This document shows positions 10,104 through 21,300 of a stretch of 64,000 nt of DNA, one piece after another. Made by a program: the position numbers and the translations under genes. Every line of letters begins with the position of its first letter. Positions within the stretch are counted from its first letter, which is position 1. The stretch covers positions 2,400,001 to 2,464,000 of the forward strand of contig CANJKZ010000774.1 in the NCBI GenBank assembly GCA_947471745.1, written 5' to 3'. Below the pieces are notes generated by a model. That model made no database searches. It was not told the DNA's origin and was given only the letters and a program-made list of their open reading frames with translations. Source of the DNA: Closterium sp. Naga37s-1 (lineage: Eukaryota > Streptophyta > Zygnematophyceae > Desmidiales > Closteriaceae).

Positions 10104-12429
10104 ATGGCTTTGCTTAGAGTTCTAGTGTTCGATCATGAGGGCAGACCGGTTGCATTTGACATGTGGCACGACGATCTGCAACTGTACCTACTGAGCGATA
10201 TTAAGGACGGTGTCTCACTGTTTGACCACGTGTCTGGTGTCGTTCCAGCCCCTCCCGCCACAGCTAACGGTGCGACTCGTTCCCAGTGGCTGTCTCGTGA
10301 CGCTACTGCCCGCTTAGCCATTCGCAACCATCTGCCGGTGGCCGAATGTACTCACTTTGGACAGCACAGGACGGCACAGGCCCTGTACGATGTTGTCGTT
10401 GCTCACTACTCCTCCCCTGCTACTGCTGCTCTAGGCAGACTGCTACTGCCCTACCTGTTCCCTGAGCTGTCGGCTTTTGCCACCGTAGCGGACCTGGTTA
10501 CCCACCTTCGCACTAGCGACGCTCGCTACCGCGCTACCGTCCCTGCTGAGTTCCTTGCCACGAACCAGCCCCCCATGTTCATCACCCTCTACTTCATAGT
10601 CTCTCGCCTCCCTGACTCTCTTCGCTCTGTCAGGGACCACTTTCTCTCCCTTGACCCCACCTCCCTCACTGTTGACCTCCTCGAGCAGCATCTCCTCGCA
10701 GCTGAGACTAGTGCAGTTGCTGTAGGTGCTGCTCGTGGCACTTCGCGCCCGCCCTTCTTTGAGGGGTGCTCCCCTTCCCCCCTTTCCCCCTCCTTTGCCT
10801 CTGCTGCTGCTGAAGGCGTCTCTGTTACTGAGGACGTCGGTGCTGCTTCGACTCCTACGAAGCGCCGCAGCAGCAAGGGCCAAGGGTGGCCGGGGTGGTG
10901 GAGGTGGCAGCGGTGGTGGTGGAGGTGGCAGTGGGAGCGGTGGTGGGGGCAGCGGTGGAGGTGGTGGAGGCAGTGGAGGTGGTGGCGGCGGTGGGACTGG
11001 TGGCGGCAGTGGGGGCTCTGGTGGCGGCGGTGGAGGCAGCGGAGGGAGTGGTGGCAGTGGAGGCGGTGGGTCTGGTGGTGGCAGGTCTGGACCTCGGCGT
11101 GGAGGCCCTGGTGGTGGTCAGCGACAGCACCAGCAGCGTCGGAGCGAGACCCAGCAGCTCCGTGAGTGGTTGGTTCAGCGTGGGACGGGTGGGGGTAGTG
11201 AGACCTGCCCGTATGTCATTCGCACGGGTGTCCGTGCGGGCCAGACATGCGGGAAGTTTCACACTGAGCACCGCTGCTTCTCCCGCCTTGACGACACCTG
11301 GCGTGCTGAGTTTGGTGAGGACGTCGAGTGCCCTCGCTGGACGGATTTGCTTAGGTCGGGAGTTGCTATCTTTGACCTAGACTATGATGCTATTCTCTCT
11401 GCCATATATGCTTTGTCTTTTAGTGCTGAGGGTGTCTGTTACCGGTGTGTGCCACCTGACCCAGGTATAGCGGCTGCTGCTCTAGGTGCTAGTGCGTCTG
11501 GTAATCCACCTGGTACTGCGCTTGCTGAGGCCTTGCACACCTTCACGTTGGACTCCGGCACCTCGCGCTGTTTCTTTCGTGACAGCACCACTCTCACTCC
11601 TCTCCCTGCACCTGTCCCGGTCAGACTGGCTGACCCCTCTGGGGGCCCGGTCGTTGCCCGTTCCTCCACTGTCCTCCCGTGTCCGGCGGTTCCGTCCGGC
11701 TCACTGTCAGGTCTTCACCTCCCCTCGTTCTCTACGAACTTGGTGAGTACCACTGCCCTTCAGGATGCGATGGTCACTACCACCACTCCTTGGGGTCAGC
11801 GTGTGTCGATCTGCACGTGCACACGAACGGGGCTTCACCTGGCTACGTTCACTCGTCGGCCATGGTCGAGTCTGTACACGCTGGTTACCGAGACTCCTCA
11901 GGTTGCTGCGTCTGCTCAGGTGTCCGCGTCAGGTCAGGTAGCCGCCTCTTGCTCGTGTCGCCTCCTGTCGCACCAGACTCTTCTGTGGCACCACTGCCTG
12001 GGTCACCCCTCCCTGCCACGCCTTCGTGGCATGCACTCCCAGTTTCTCGTCTCTGGTCTACCCACGTCTCTGCCTCCCCTCCCGCCCTCGCGTGCCCCGC
12101 CCTGCCTTCCTTGCGTCGAGGGGCGGCAGCGCGCTGCTCCTCACTCCTCGTTTCCCCCGACGAGTGCTCCTCTGCACACTCTCCACATGGACGTGTGGGG
12201 CCCAGCCCGCGTCAGTGGACAGGGCCGCGAGCGCTACTTTCTGCTGGTTGTTGACGACTACACGCGTTACACCATGGTCTTTCCCTTGCGCAGCAAGGGT
12301 GAGGTCCCTAATGTCTTGATCCCTTGGATCCGCACAGTTCGTCTCCAGCTCCGCGAGCGCTTCAGTACGGACCTTCCTGTCCTACGTCTGCACTCTGATA
12401 GAGGTGGTGAGTTCTCCTCCGACCTCTTA
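10104..12429 (+). pseudogene. element A Gag, protease and first half of integrase
   Basis: ATG at 10104 starts the family Gag (MALLRVLVFDHEGRP, then FDMWHDDLQLYLL). An extra C at about 10881 shifts the frame before the Gly-Ser tract. The second frame (to 12432) carries the tract, the knuckle C-X13-C-X3-H-X4-C at ~11205-11280, protease LDSGTSR (the usual DSGA is DSGT), the HHCC region (LLWHH near 11980, CLPCVEG near 12110), Asp of HMDVWGP near 12188 and HSDRGGEF near 12393. A TGA at 12430-12432 ends it. Gag is expected to form the particle, PR to cleave the polyprotein and IN to insert the cDNA. Inactive copy. Confidence 0.85.
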
Positions 12430-14393
12430 TGAAACTTTTGTCGTGGGGAGGGCATTCTCCAGTCGTTCACGCTTCCGGACTCCCCTCAGCAAAATGGGAT
12501 TGCTGAGCGCCGCATTGGCTTAGTCATGGAGGTCGCTCGTACCTCCATGATCCATGCGGCCGCTCCCCATTTTCTGTGGCTGTTTGCGGTCCGGTACGCT
12601 GCGCATCAGCTCAACCTCTGGCCCTGTGTCTCCTTGCCGGAGACCTCGCCCACGCTGCGTTGGACAGGGAAGGTTGGCGATGCGTCGGTGTTCCGGGTCT
12701 GGGGTTCTCGTGCCTTTGTTCGCGATACGTCCGCGGACAAGCTCTCCGCCCGCGCCATTCCCTGCATCTTCCTTGGCTTTGTCCCTGACACGCCTGGCTG
12801 GCAGTTTACCACCCCACCTCGCGCCGTATCCTCCCGTCTCAGGACGTCACGTTCGACGAGTCGGTTCCCTTCTACCGTCTCTTCCCCTACCGCTCTGCCC
12901 CTCCCCCACCCCCACCGCTCATCCTTGCTCCCGGTCCACCTCCGGTAGACCCCCTCCCGCCCCAGGGTCCTGCTCCCTCGGGTGTGTCTCAGTTAGACCC
13001 TCTCCCTGGTACTGCGCCTGTTCAGATAGCTGCCGGCTCCGGTGCTGCTCCAAGTGCTGCGTCTGGGGGTGCTGCGTCTGGGGGTGCGGAGCTGAAGGGT
13101 GCGGGGTCTGAGGGTGCTGGGTCTAAGGGTGCTGAGCCTGGGGGTGCTGAGCCTGAGGGTGTTGAGCCAAGGGGTGCTGAGTCGGAGGGTGCGGAGTCTG
13201 GGGGTGCTGAGCCTCGGGGTGCTGCTTCGTCTGGAGGTCCTGCTGGTGCTTCGCCGCGACTGTCTTCGCAGCAGATGTGTGAGTGGGTTGGTCGACGCGC
13301 ACACCGTCGGAGTGGAGCTCCCAGAGCTGGAGGCGCTGGAGACACTGGAGCTGGAGGTGCTGCTGTTCCTGCTGGAGCTGGCGGTACTGGAGGTGCTGCG
13401 GCTACTAGTCCTGGAGGTGCTCGTACCAGTGGTGCTGGAGCTGCCGGGGCTGGTGGTGTTGGGTGCACTGGAGCTGGAGACCCTACGGAGCCTGGAGCAG
13501 CTGGCGCTGGAGGTGCTGGAGCTGGAGGAGCTGGATTTGGAGGCCCTGGCGCTGGAGGCGCTGGAGCTGCCGGAGCTGGAGTTGGAGGCACTGGCGCCGG
13601 AGGCGCTAGACCTGCAGGAGCTGGACCTGTTGACCCTGGCACTGGAGGTGCTGGAGGCACTGTGCGGCCGCGACCGTACTTCGTTCCCCTGCTTCAGCAG
13701 GTTCTTGTTGTTCCGTCTTCTACTGGTCTTCCTCCTCCCTTCCTGTGTCCACCGCCTGACCAGTCACAGCCGACGTTACAGCCAGCCTCCCCACTTCCTG
13801 CTCCCTCTCCTTACATTGAGCAGTCTGGCGATCTTACAGAGCGTCGTGAGCCTGCGTCTCGTCCTGTCTCGCCTGTTCGCAGTGCTCGTCGCGCTCCTCG
13901 TTTGCGTCCTCCTCCTGTCCTCGGCACGCACGCTGTGGCACTCCGTCCTTCCTCTGTTCCACTGCGTGTTCCTCTGCCTGCTCCTCCTGAGTCCTCTCTT
14001 CCTGAGGTCCCTGATCCTGCGTCTGACCGCGCTCGTGCTGCCAGTCCCACTATCTCTCGTCTCCTCGCCACTGCTGTCATTGACCCTTCCTTTCAGTCTG
14101 CTGCTGCGTCTGCTCTCGTTGCTGAGCTGCTTGACTTTGCTGCTGCCTGCCGTCTCGACTACGCCACTGCTCTAGTTGTTGAGTCTGTGTCTGCCAGTCC
14201 TCTGTCCGTCGGGGGTGAGTGTGCTCTTGGTACGGACGTCCTTAAGGACAGGCAGGAGGACTTTGAGTGTCTTGCAGCTGCTGTACCTCGTTTCGCGTCC
14301 ATGCTGCTTGCCCCTGAGGGAGACCCGGATGCACCAGACATCCCGACCCCGTGCTCCTACGCAGAGGTGATTACGGATCCTTACTCCTCTTAG
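12430..14393 (+). pseudogene. element A integrase C-terminal half and low-complexity linker
   Basis: After the TGA the same frame continues with SPQQNGIAERR (the third integrase acid) and the C-terminal domain to about 12805, where one T is missing and the frame changes. The next open part, to TAG at 14391-14393, has a Pro-rich segment, a GGAEP/EGAES-type pentapeptide array (~13060-13230), a Gly/Ala-rich array (~13320-13660), then a folded-looking segment (SRLLATAV, ECALGTDVL, DIPTPCSYAEVI) found before RT in every copy. The final TAG stands where F and B have CAG (Ser-Gln-Trp). Confidence 0.85.
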
Positions 14394-15906
14394 TGGCAGG
14401 CAGCCATGGATGCCGAGAAGGCATCCTAGAAGTCCACAGGCACTTACGTTGATGCAATTCCCCCGTCTAGGGTGAACATAGTCGATGGCATGTGGAATTT
14501 AAGGGTGAAGCGGCCGCCGGGTTCTCTGCTTGCCTTCAAGGCGCGTTACGTTGCTAGAGGCTTCAGTCAGCAACAGGCAGTCGACTACTTCCAGACCTTC
14601 TCCCCCACCCCGAAGATGACCACTCTTCGGGTGTTGCTGCACGTCGCTGCTAAGAGTGACTATGAGTTGCACTCTCTGGACTTCAGCAGAGCTTTCCTGC
14701 AGGGCAGCCTGCACGAGGAGATCTGGCTGCGCCGCCCACATGGCTTCACTGGGTCGTTTCCTGCAGGTACCCAGTGGAGCCTCCGGCGGCCAGTCTATGG
14801 TCTCCGCTAGGCGCCTCGCGAGTGGCACGACACACTGAGGACTACACTTTGCTCCTTCTACTGCTGGCCCGTCGCTGTTTCTACGCACCGACACGTCGCT
14901 GCCGCCGTTCTACGTCCTCGTGTACGTCGACGACCTCGTCTTTGCCACTGCTGACACTGAGGCACTGACCCTTGTGAAGTCCGAGCTGCAGAAGAGACAC
15001 ACCTGCAATGACCTGGGTGAACTGCGCAGCTATCTTGGCTTGCAGATCACCCGGGACAGAGCACGGCGCACCATCACCCTGATTCAGTCACACATGGTGC
15101 ACCAGGTCCTTCAGCGCTTTGGCTTCCAGTTCTCCTCGCCACAACCCACTCCTCTGTCTACCAGCCACTCGCTCTCAGCTCCACCTTCGGACGAGTCCGT
15201 AGAGCCGAGTGGTCCGTACCCAGAGCTTGTGGGTTGCCTCATGTACTTGATGACGTGCACACGAACTGACCTCGCATACCCTCTCAGCCTTCTAGCTCGC
15301 TACGTGGCACCTGGTAGGCACCGAAAGGTGCACTGGGATGCTGCGAAGAGGGTACTGCGTTACCTGTGCAGTACGTCGGGCATGGGGCTTGTGCTTGGAG
15401 GACGGGGTCCAGTTGTTCTCACTGGTCACGCAGACGCCTCCTGGGTTGACGACTTGGTTACGCAGCGGTCGTCACAGGGTTACACCTTCAGCCTCGGTTC
15501 CGGCTCTGTTTCTTGGTGGTCTACCTGCTCGTCTTTGGTTCTCATCTCCAGTTGTGAGGCTGAGATCTACGCCGGGGCCATGGCTGCTCAGGAGCTGTGC
15601 TGGCTCACCTACCTGCTGACTGACTTGGGAGAGCAGCCTCGTTCGCCACCAGTTCTGTACGTAGACAACAAGGCCATGATTGCCTTGTGTCAGGAGCACA
15701 GACTGGAGCACAGAACGAAGTACATCGCTCTGCGATACTTCCTTGCTCGAGAGTTGCAGCAGCGTGGCCAGCTTCGTCTTGCGTACGTGGCCACTCGGGC
15801 CAACACTGCTGATGTCTTCACCAAGGCACTTCCGCCTGGTGATCATCAGCGCTTTGTTACTGTGTTCGGCCTTGTGCCTTCTTTGCCTCACTTGCTTACT
15901 GCTTGA
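14394..15906 (+). pseudogene. element A reverse transcriptase and RNase H
   Basis: RT begins WQAAMDAE and reads VKRPPGS, FKARYVARGFS and FLQGSLHEEIWLRRP. TAG codons occur at about 14427 (Trp) and 14808 (Gln, CAG to TAG), and a deletion at about 14850 shifts the frame. The last frame to 15906 is long and clean: YVDDLVFATAD (catalytic Asp pair intact), the LGLQITRD region, then RNase H with GHADASW, SSCEAEIYAGA, YVDNKAMIAL and ADVFTKALPPGDHQ, ending TGA. Confidence 0.88.
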
Positions 15907-16132
15907 CTCTGCTTGTACTGTGATCTATATATATATCTGCATGCTTGCACTTGCTAGGGTATGATCACTGTATTATTTGTTCTCTTTATATAACTCTGCA
16001 TGTGAACTGGCCTTGTGGCCCTTTGCTTGTGCTCGGACTGTGTGGTGACTTTGTGATCCACCCTGAGCTTGTTTTGCTCTTCTTGACTGGTCTTGTAACC
16101 ACTTGTTCTTCCCCACTTTGCCTATGGGGGTG
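15907..16132 (+). other. element A 3' UTR and polypurine tract
   Basis: A conserved untranslated block between the RNase H stop and the 3' LTR. It contains a TATATATATCTGCATGC stretch, TTTATATAA at about 15985-15994, and the polypurine tract ATGGGGGTG at 16124-16132 touching the LTR. Confidence 0.7.
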
Positions 16133-16266
16133 TGTCAGAACATTAAAGCTTATACATTTGTGTAGGCTGTAGTGGGGTAGCCCATAAGGGGTACAACCCA
16201 ATTAGGGTTAGTACTTGTACCCAGCTGTTTCATAGTTTATTCAATCTCGTTCACAACATTCTAACA
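16133..16266 (+). repeat. element A 3' LTR (134 bp)
   Basis: TGTCAGAACATT...ATTCTAACA, preceded by the polypurine tract and followed by ACGAT. The hairpin GGGTACAA (16189-16196) / TTGTACCC (16215-16222), with the inner AACCC/GGGTT, is intact here. Confidence 0.85.
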
Positions 16267-17277
16267 ACGATGTTCGCCCCAGACAGGGGAACTGCGTCAA
16301 CGTAGGTGCCTGTGGACTTCCAGGATGCCATCCCGGCATAAATGGATGTCTGCCACTGAGAGGAGTAAGGACCCGTAATCGCCTCTGCGTAAGAGTGCGG
16401 GGTCGGGATGTCTGGCGCATCCGGGTCTCCCTCGGGGGCAAGCATCATGGAAGCGAAACGAGGTACAGCAGATGCAAGACACTCAAAGTCGTCGTGCCTG
16501 TCCTCAAGGACGTCTGTGCCAAGAGCACACTCACCCCTGACGGACGGAGGACTGGCAGACTCAGACTTCGCAACAAGAGCAGTGGCGTAGTCTAGACGAC
16601 AGGCAGCAGCAAAGTCAACCAGCTCAGCAACGAGGGCAGACACAGCAGTGGACTCAAAAGAAGGGTCAGTGACAACAATGGCGAGGAGACGAGAGACAGT
16701 GGGTCTGGCAGCACGAGCGAGGTCAGACTCAGGGTCAGGGAAGGCAGGAAGGAGGAGCAGGCAGAGGAACACGCAATGGAACAGAGGAAGGACGAAGTGC
16801 CATAGTGTGGGTGCCGGGGACAAGAGGAGGACGCAGACGAGGAACCCGACGACTAGGGCGAACAGCGCGAACAGGCGAGGCAGGACGAGACGCAGGCTCA
16901 CGACGCTCTGAAGGAGAGTCTGTCTTCGAAGCTTAAGGAGAGGGAGCAGGCAGTGCGGAGCCTGGCTGTAAGAGTGGGTGCGACTGGAGAGGCGGTGGAC
17001 TCAGTAAGCTAGGAGGAAGGCCAGTAGAAGATGGGAGACTAAGAACCTGGCAAAGCAGGGGAACGAAAAACGGTCGCTGCCGCACAGTGCCTCCAGCACC
17101 AGTACTGCCAGACACAGCACCCCCAGCGCTAGCACCTCCAGCTCCAGGGTCAACAGCTCCAGTGTCTCCAACTCCAGCTCCTCCAGCTCCAACGCCACCA
17201 GCGCCAGTGCCTCCAGCTCCAGTGTCTCCATCCCCAGCACCTCCAGGCTCCACAAGGTCTCCAGCTCTAGCTCCTCC
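16267..17277 (-). pseudogene. element B pre-RT segment and linker
   Basis: This continues element B across element A. From right to left it has a Gly/Ala-rich linker (~17240-17080), a Pro-rich part with PFFVPLLCQVL, then the pre-RT segment (SRLLAIVV, RGECALGTDVL, DIPTPHSYAEAI) and SSQWQ. The codon at the Ser-Gln-Trp position is CAG here, not TAG. KSTGTYVDAV follows up to the insertion point of A. The right border at 17277 is the CCTCC target duplication of K. Confidence 0.82.
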
Positions 17278-18295
17278 TGTTATAGTCTGCAGTCCACTTA
17301 GGGGTCGCGGATGCCCATGAAACCGCCTAAGCAGAATCTGACGTCTTCAAACCGCCTCTGTTCAAAACGCCGTCACGATCAGCTCCGAGAACATACGAGG
17401 CTGAAACTTGGACAGCGGTTAGCCTTAGGTGTTTGCTTTCCAACGGTATATTACTTGCTATTATCAGAGGTGTGTGCACTACGCAGTGAACGAAAACGTA
17501 AGCTCGGCTGAAAAAACGTGTATTCTCATTGATGCAAGGAAGAGGTGAGTACAACATTGCCTAGGGGACTCATAAGGGGTTGGGTCATCCTGGGAACTCA
17601 GAGAAGGTTAAGTCCTAGGGGAGAAAGGCTAGAGAAGAATGGGAAACGTCCTAGCTAGGTCAGCAAAGCCAACCACACTTGGATGTTCAGAGCTGTACTC
17701 AAGGCTACCAATAGTGAGTCAAGCCAACATGAGTCAGCTTGTCTTCCCACTTGCACCCTCTTGCAAGTTGCTTCCAGGAAGACCACACTTCTCAAAAGGA
17801 GGGTTATAGAGTCCCACTTGACCACCTGTACTTCTTGTCTCATTCTCTGTCCCTGCACCATTGGCATGACAACAATGAAAGGGTGGCAAGGGAAATGCTG
17901 CCAACAGTGCACCATGACTACGGAACAGTGAATTTCGGCAGCTGTCACGCAATGCTCAGATGTTGGATCGTTCTGAAACTTGGTGACCACTTGCACAGCG
18001 GGGCAAAGGACTGCTAGACCGAATTTCAGACCAATCAGATCTCTGTAGACGAGTCAGCAGCCGAAATGGTGAACTCGGGTGTTACCAAAAAGGAGTAACA
18101 CACACTTCCGGGATGCCATAAGTCTTGAAACATAAAATGTTGTCATGCCTTGGTAACTGCTTCAAAAACTCTGAAACTTTGAGGGTTTGAAGAAAACGTG
18201 TTGAACAACCTCCCCACAAAATTCCAGAAGCTGAGCAGGCTTGTAGGCCGAATGGGAGTGCGATGACCGTGCCACTGTAATGTGTTGGCACAACA
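17278..18295 (-). repeat. element K 3' LTR (1,018 bp)
   Basis: In element orientation it starts TGTTGTGCCAACAC and ends CTATAACA, with terminal TG/CA. It matches 23000-24017 at offset 5,722 with one mismatch found by eye. The short open frames inside it are mirrored in the other LTR and are not taken as genes. Confidence 0.93.
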
Positions 18296-18309
18296 AACTC
18301 CCCCTCATC
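18296..18309 (-). other. element K polypurine tract
   Basis: Read on the minus strand this is GATGAGGGGGAGTT, directly before the 3' LTR. It is the expected primer for plus-strand DNA synthesis. The same GAGGGGGAGTT motif precedes the 3' LTR of element G. Confidence 0.85.
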
Positions 18310-18352
18310 GTGCTCTCATTCATCCCTTAGCTGCTCCCTGAAGCTGCCTCCC

Positions 18353-21300
18353 CTAGTTGAAGGACATGCCACACAAGGTGGCGCAGGTCCAATGCTGATG
18401 CTCTGCAAGCCGCTTCGTCAAAAAATCTGCAGGTTGCTTGGTAGTGTTGATGTAGTGCAAGGAGACCGTGCCCTTCTTCACCTCCTTCCTCACCCAATGC
18501 CATTTGATATGCATGTGCTTGTTCAGCCCATGGAGCACAGCATTGCGAGCCATTGCAATTGCTCCTTGGCTGTCACAAAACACAGGTGTAGGACCCTCTT
18601 GCTCCTGCCCCAACTCCTCAAGCAACCTCCTCATCCAAACCACCTCCTTCACCCCATGAAACAACGCCATGTACTCGCTTTCCGTTGATGAGTGAGCTAT
18701 CTCCCCTTGCTTCTTAGACTTCCAGCTCACTGGACTCCCTCCAACACAGCATACATAGCCACCGTGGGATGTTGCATCACTGATGTCACTTGCCCAGGTA
18801 GCATCGGTGAAGCACGAGAGGTACAAGTGTCCACGCCTTGCAGGTGCACCGGTCTTCGTGCTCACCTCCTCCACTCCCTTTTGCTTCAGCTGCCCATGCA
18901 CTGAATATTGCAGCCCCACCCTTGAGGTTGCCATGCAGTACCTCACCAGCCTCTCTGCTGCATCAAGGTGCTCTTGAAGGGGCCTAGACACCACACGAGC
19001 CAGCTGCGAAACCGCGAATGAAATATCGGGGCGAGTGTTGACCGAAGCATACATCAAGCTCCCCACCATTGACTGGAACCGACGCTGCAACTCGGGCTCC
19101 AACACCTCACCCTCCTCTTCATCAAGGTGTAGCTGAAATCCTGAGGGTAGTGGAGTCTTTACACTCCTCCCTTCCTCCAGCCCATACCTCTCCCCCATGG
19201 CTGCAAGGTACTTGTGTTGGTGAAGCCTCAACCATCCCTTCACCTCGTCCCGCTCCACGTGAAGACCAAGGTAATACCCCACTGGTCCAAGGGCCTTGCA
19301 TTGAAAGGTCTCCTTCAGCTTCCCTTGCACCTCCTTGATCCTCTCCAGGGATGGAGAGAAGAGGAGAATGTCATCGACGTAGACAAGGAGAAACACTTTC
19401 TCCTCATCCCCCTCGGTTATGAAGAGACTCTCGTCGCACCCACTAACTTTGAAGCCAAGAGCCTCCAACGCCTCCACCAGCCTTGCATACCAGCACCTTG
19501 GAGCTTGTTTGAGGCCATAGATGGCCTTGTTGAGCCTGCAAACACGTCCGCTCCCATCGTCGTACCCCTCTGGCTGCTTCATGTAAATCTCCTCATCTAC
19601 CACGCCATAGAGGAAAGCCGTCTTCACATCCATTTGCTCCACCTTCCAACCACAAACGGCAGCTGCTGCCAGCAACACCCGGAGCGTAGGAGCCTTGGCA
19701 ACAGGAGCAAACACCTCCTTAAAGTCAACCCCCTCCCTCTGCTGGAAACCCTTGATCACAAGTCTTGTTTTGCGCCTCTCCAACTTCCCCTCCGCATCGG
19801 TCTTCACACGTAATATCCACGTGCAATCCAATGCCTTTCTTCCCGGGGGCAGATTGGTGAGGGTCCACGTTCCATTCTCCATGAGGCTCTTAAACTCATC
19901 CTCCCTTGAAGCCAACCAAGCCTCTCGATCATCTCCAGCAAGTGCTTCCTCCATCGAAGCCGGTTCATGAGGTAAGTTGACACCGAAGCAACAAATCTGC
20001 TCCATCTCTCCCTCGGCTCCCTTCTCCTCATCATCTTCCTCCTCCTGGACCAGCAATGCCTTGGGACCCCCAAGCCTTTCATACTTGAGGAAATCCCTTG
20101 GGTGAGCAGCTCTCTTGGGCCTCTCCTTGGCTGCACTCTCCTTAGCTCCACCACGGACAGCACCACGCTTCCCTTGGGTTGTCCGCCTTGGTGGAAGAGT
20201 AGGGGATGGTGTAGGCTGCTGCACCTCCTCCTCGGCATCACCTCTCTCAGCTACAGGGGCCTTCTCTTGCTGCAACACTCCCTCCACCTCTACTGCCTCC
20301 CCTTCAGCACCTCCCAAGTCATGTGACACCTCCGTTACCTCTGAAGACGAAGACAACTCGATGGGAATGAAGAGTGGGTCATTCGTTCCCACCTCTATTC
20401 CGAGCGGAATGGTGACCTTGCTCCTCCCTCGCTCCAACCACTCCTTGAACATGAGCCCCTCCATGAACTTGGCATCTCTGGTGGTGAAGATGGTGTTGGC
20501 TATTGGGTCCCACATGAGCCACCCCTTGCTCCCTTGTGCAAGTCCCAAATGAACAGCCCACACCGCCGCCGCTTGAAGCTTGTCACGCTTTTCCTTGGGG
20601 ACGTGCACGAGTCCCATGCACCCAAAGACTCGAAGCATATCCACCAGAGGCTTCTTGCCCCTCCATTTCTCCATAGGGACCCAATGCTGCCCTCCCACAT
20701 GAGTCAATACTCGGTTCTTGATGACGGTGGCATGGCGAATAGCGAGGGGCCAGAACCGTAAGGGTAGACCCGAGTCTACCAACATCGTTCTCCCGCCCTC
20801 CAAGATGGTCCGGTTCGCTCTCTCTGCCACGCCATTGGATTGAGGGGTGTAGGCCGTGGTGAGCTGCTGCTTGATGCCATGCCGCTTCAGCCAGCTCCGG
20901 AACTCCGCTCCCAAGAACTCCCCACCACGGTCACTACGTATCGCCTTCACCCGCTTGCCGCTCTCTCGCTCCACCATGGGCAGCCACTCTTCAATGATGA
21001 CCCTTGCAGCATCACTCTTCTTTGCAAGTGGAAAGGACCAGGTGAGCCTTGTGTTGTCATCCACCATGGTCATAGAATACAGGGCCCCACCATCTCCCTT
21101 CACCTTCATGGGTCCCACGAGATCCACATGCACGAGCTCCACCGGGTCACTCGACTTCCCCTCCACCGAATGGAAGGGAAACCGTGAAAACTTGCTGGTC
21201 AAGCAAGTCTCACAAGATCCCACCTCCTTGGGCTCCCCCTTTATCCTCAGCCCCTTGACTCTTTCCTCCTTAAACAGCTGCTGCAACTGAGGTAGCGCCA

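Larger units (their letters stand above)
8674..16266 (+). mobile_element. element A: full-length short-LTR Copia, both LTRs, degenerate coding
   Basis: A 7,593-bp element with two 134-bp LTRs (8674-8807 and 16133-16266), primer site, leader, gag-pol remnants, 3' UTR and polypurine tract. The flanks are ACTAT (8669-8673) and ACGAT (16267-16271), a 5-bp target duplication with one change. Removing the element restores the RT region of element B on the minus strand. The LTRs differ at eight positions by eye (~6%), so this insertion is much older than K. Confidence 0.9.

Noticed and set aside
14391-14393. Reassigned stop codon (TAG read as Gln)
   Set aside because: K uses TAG as its natural terminator and has no in-frame TAG in 1537 codons; other copies of the family have CAG at the same sites, and frameshifts accompany the TAGs.
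17655-18017. Short open frames inside the K LTRs (also 23377-23739)
   Set aside because: They occur identically in both LTRs, overlap on opposite strands and show no domain.
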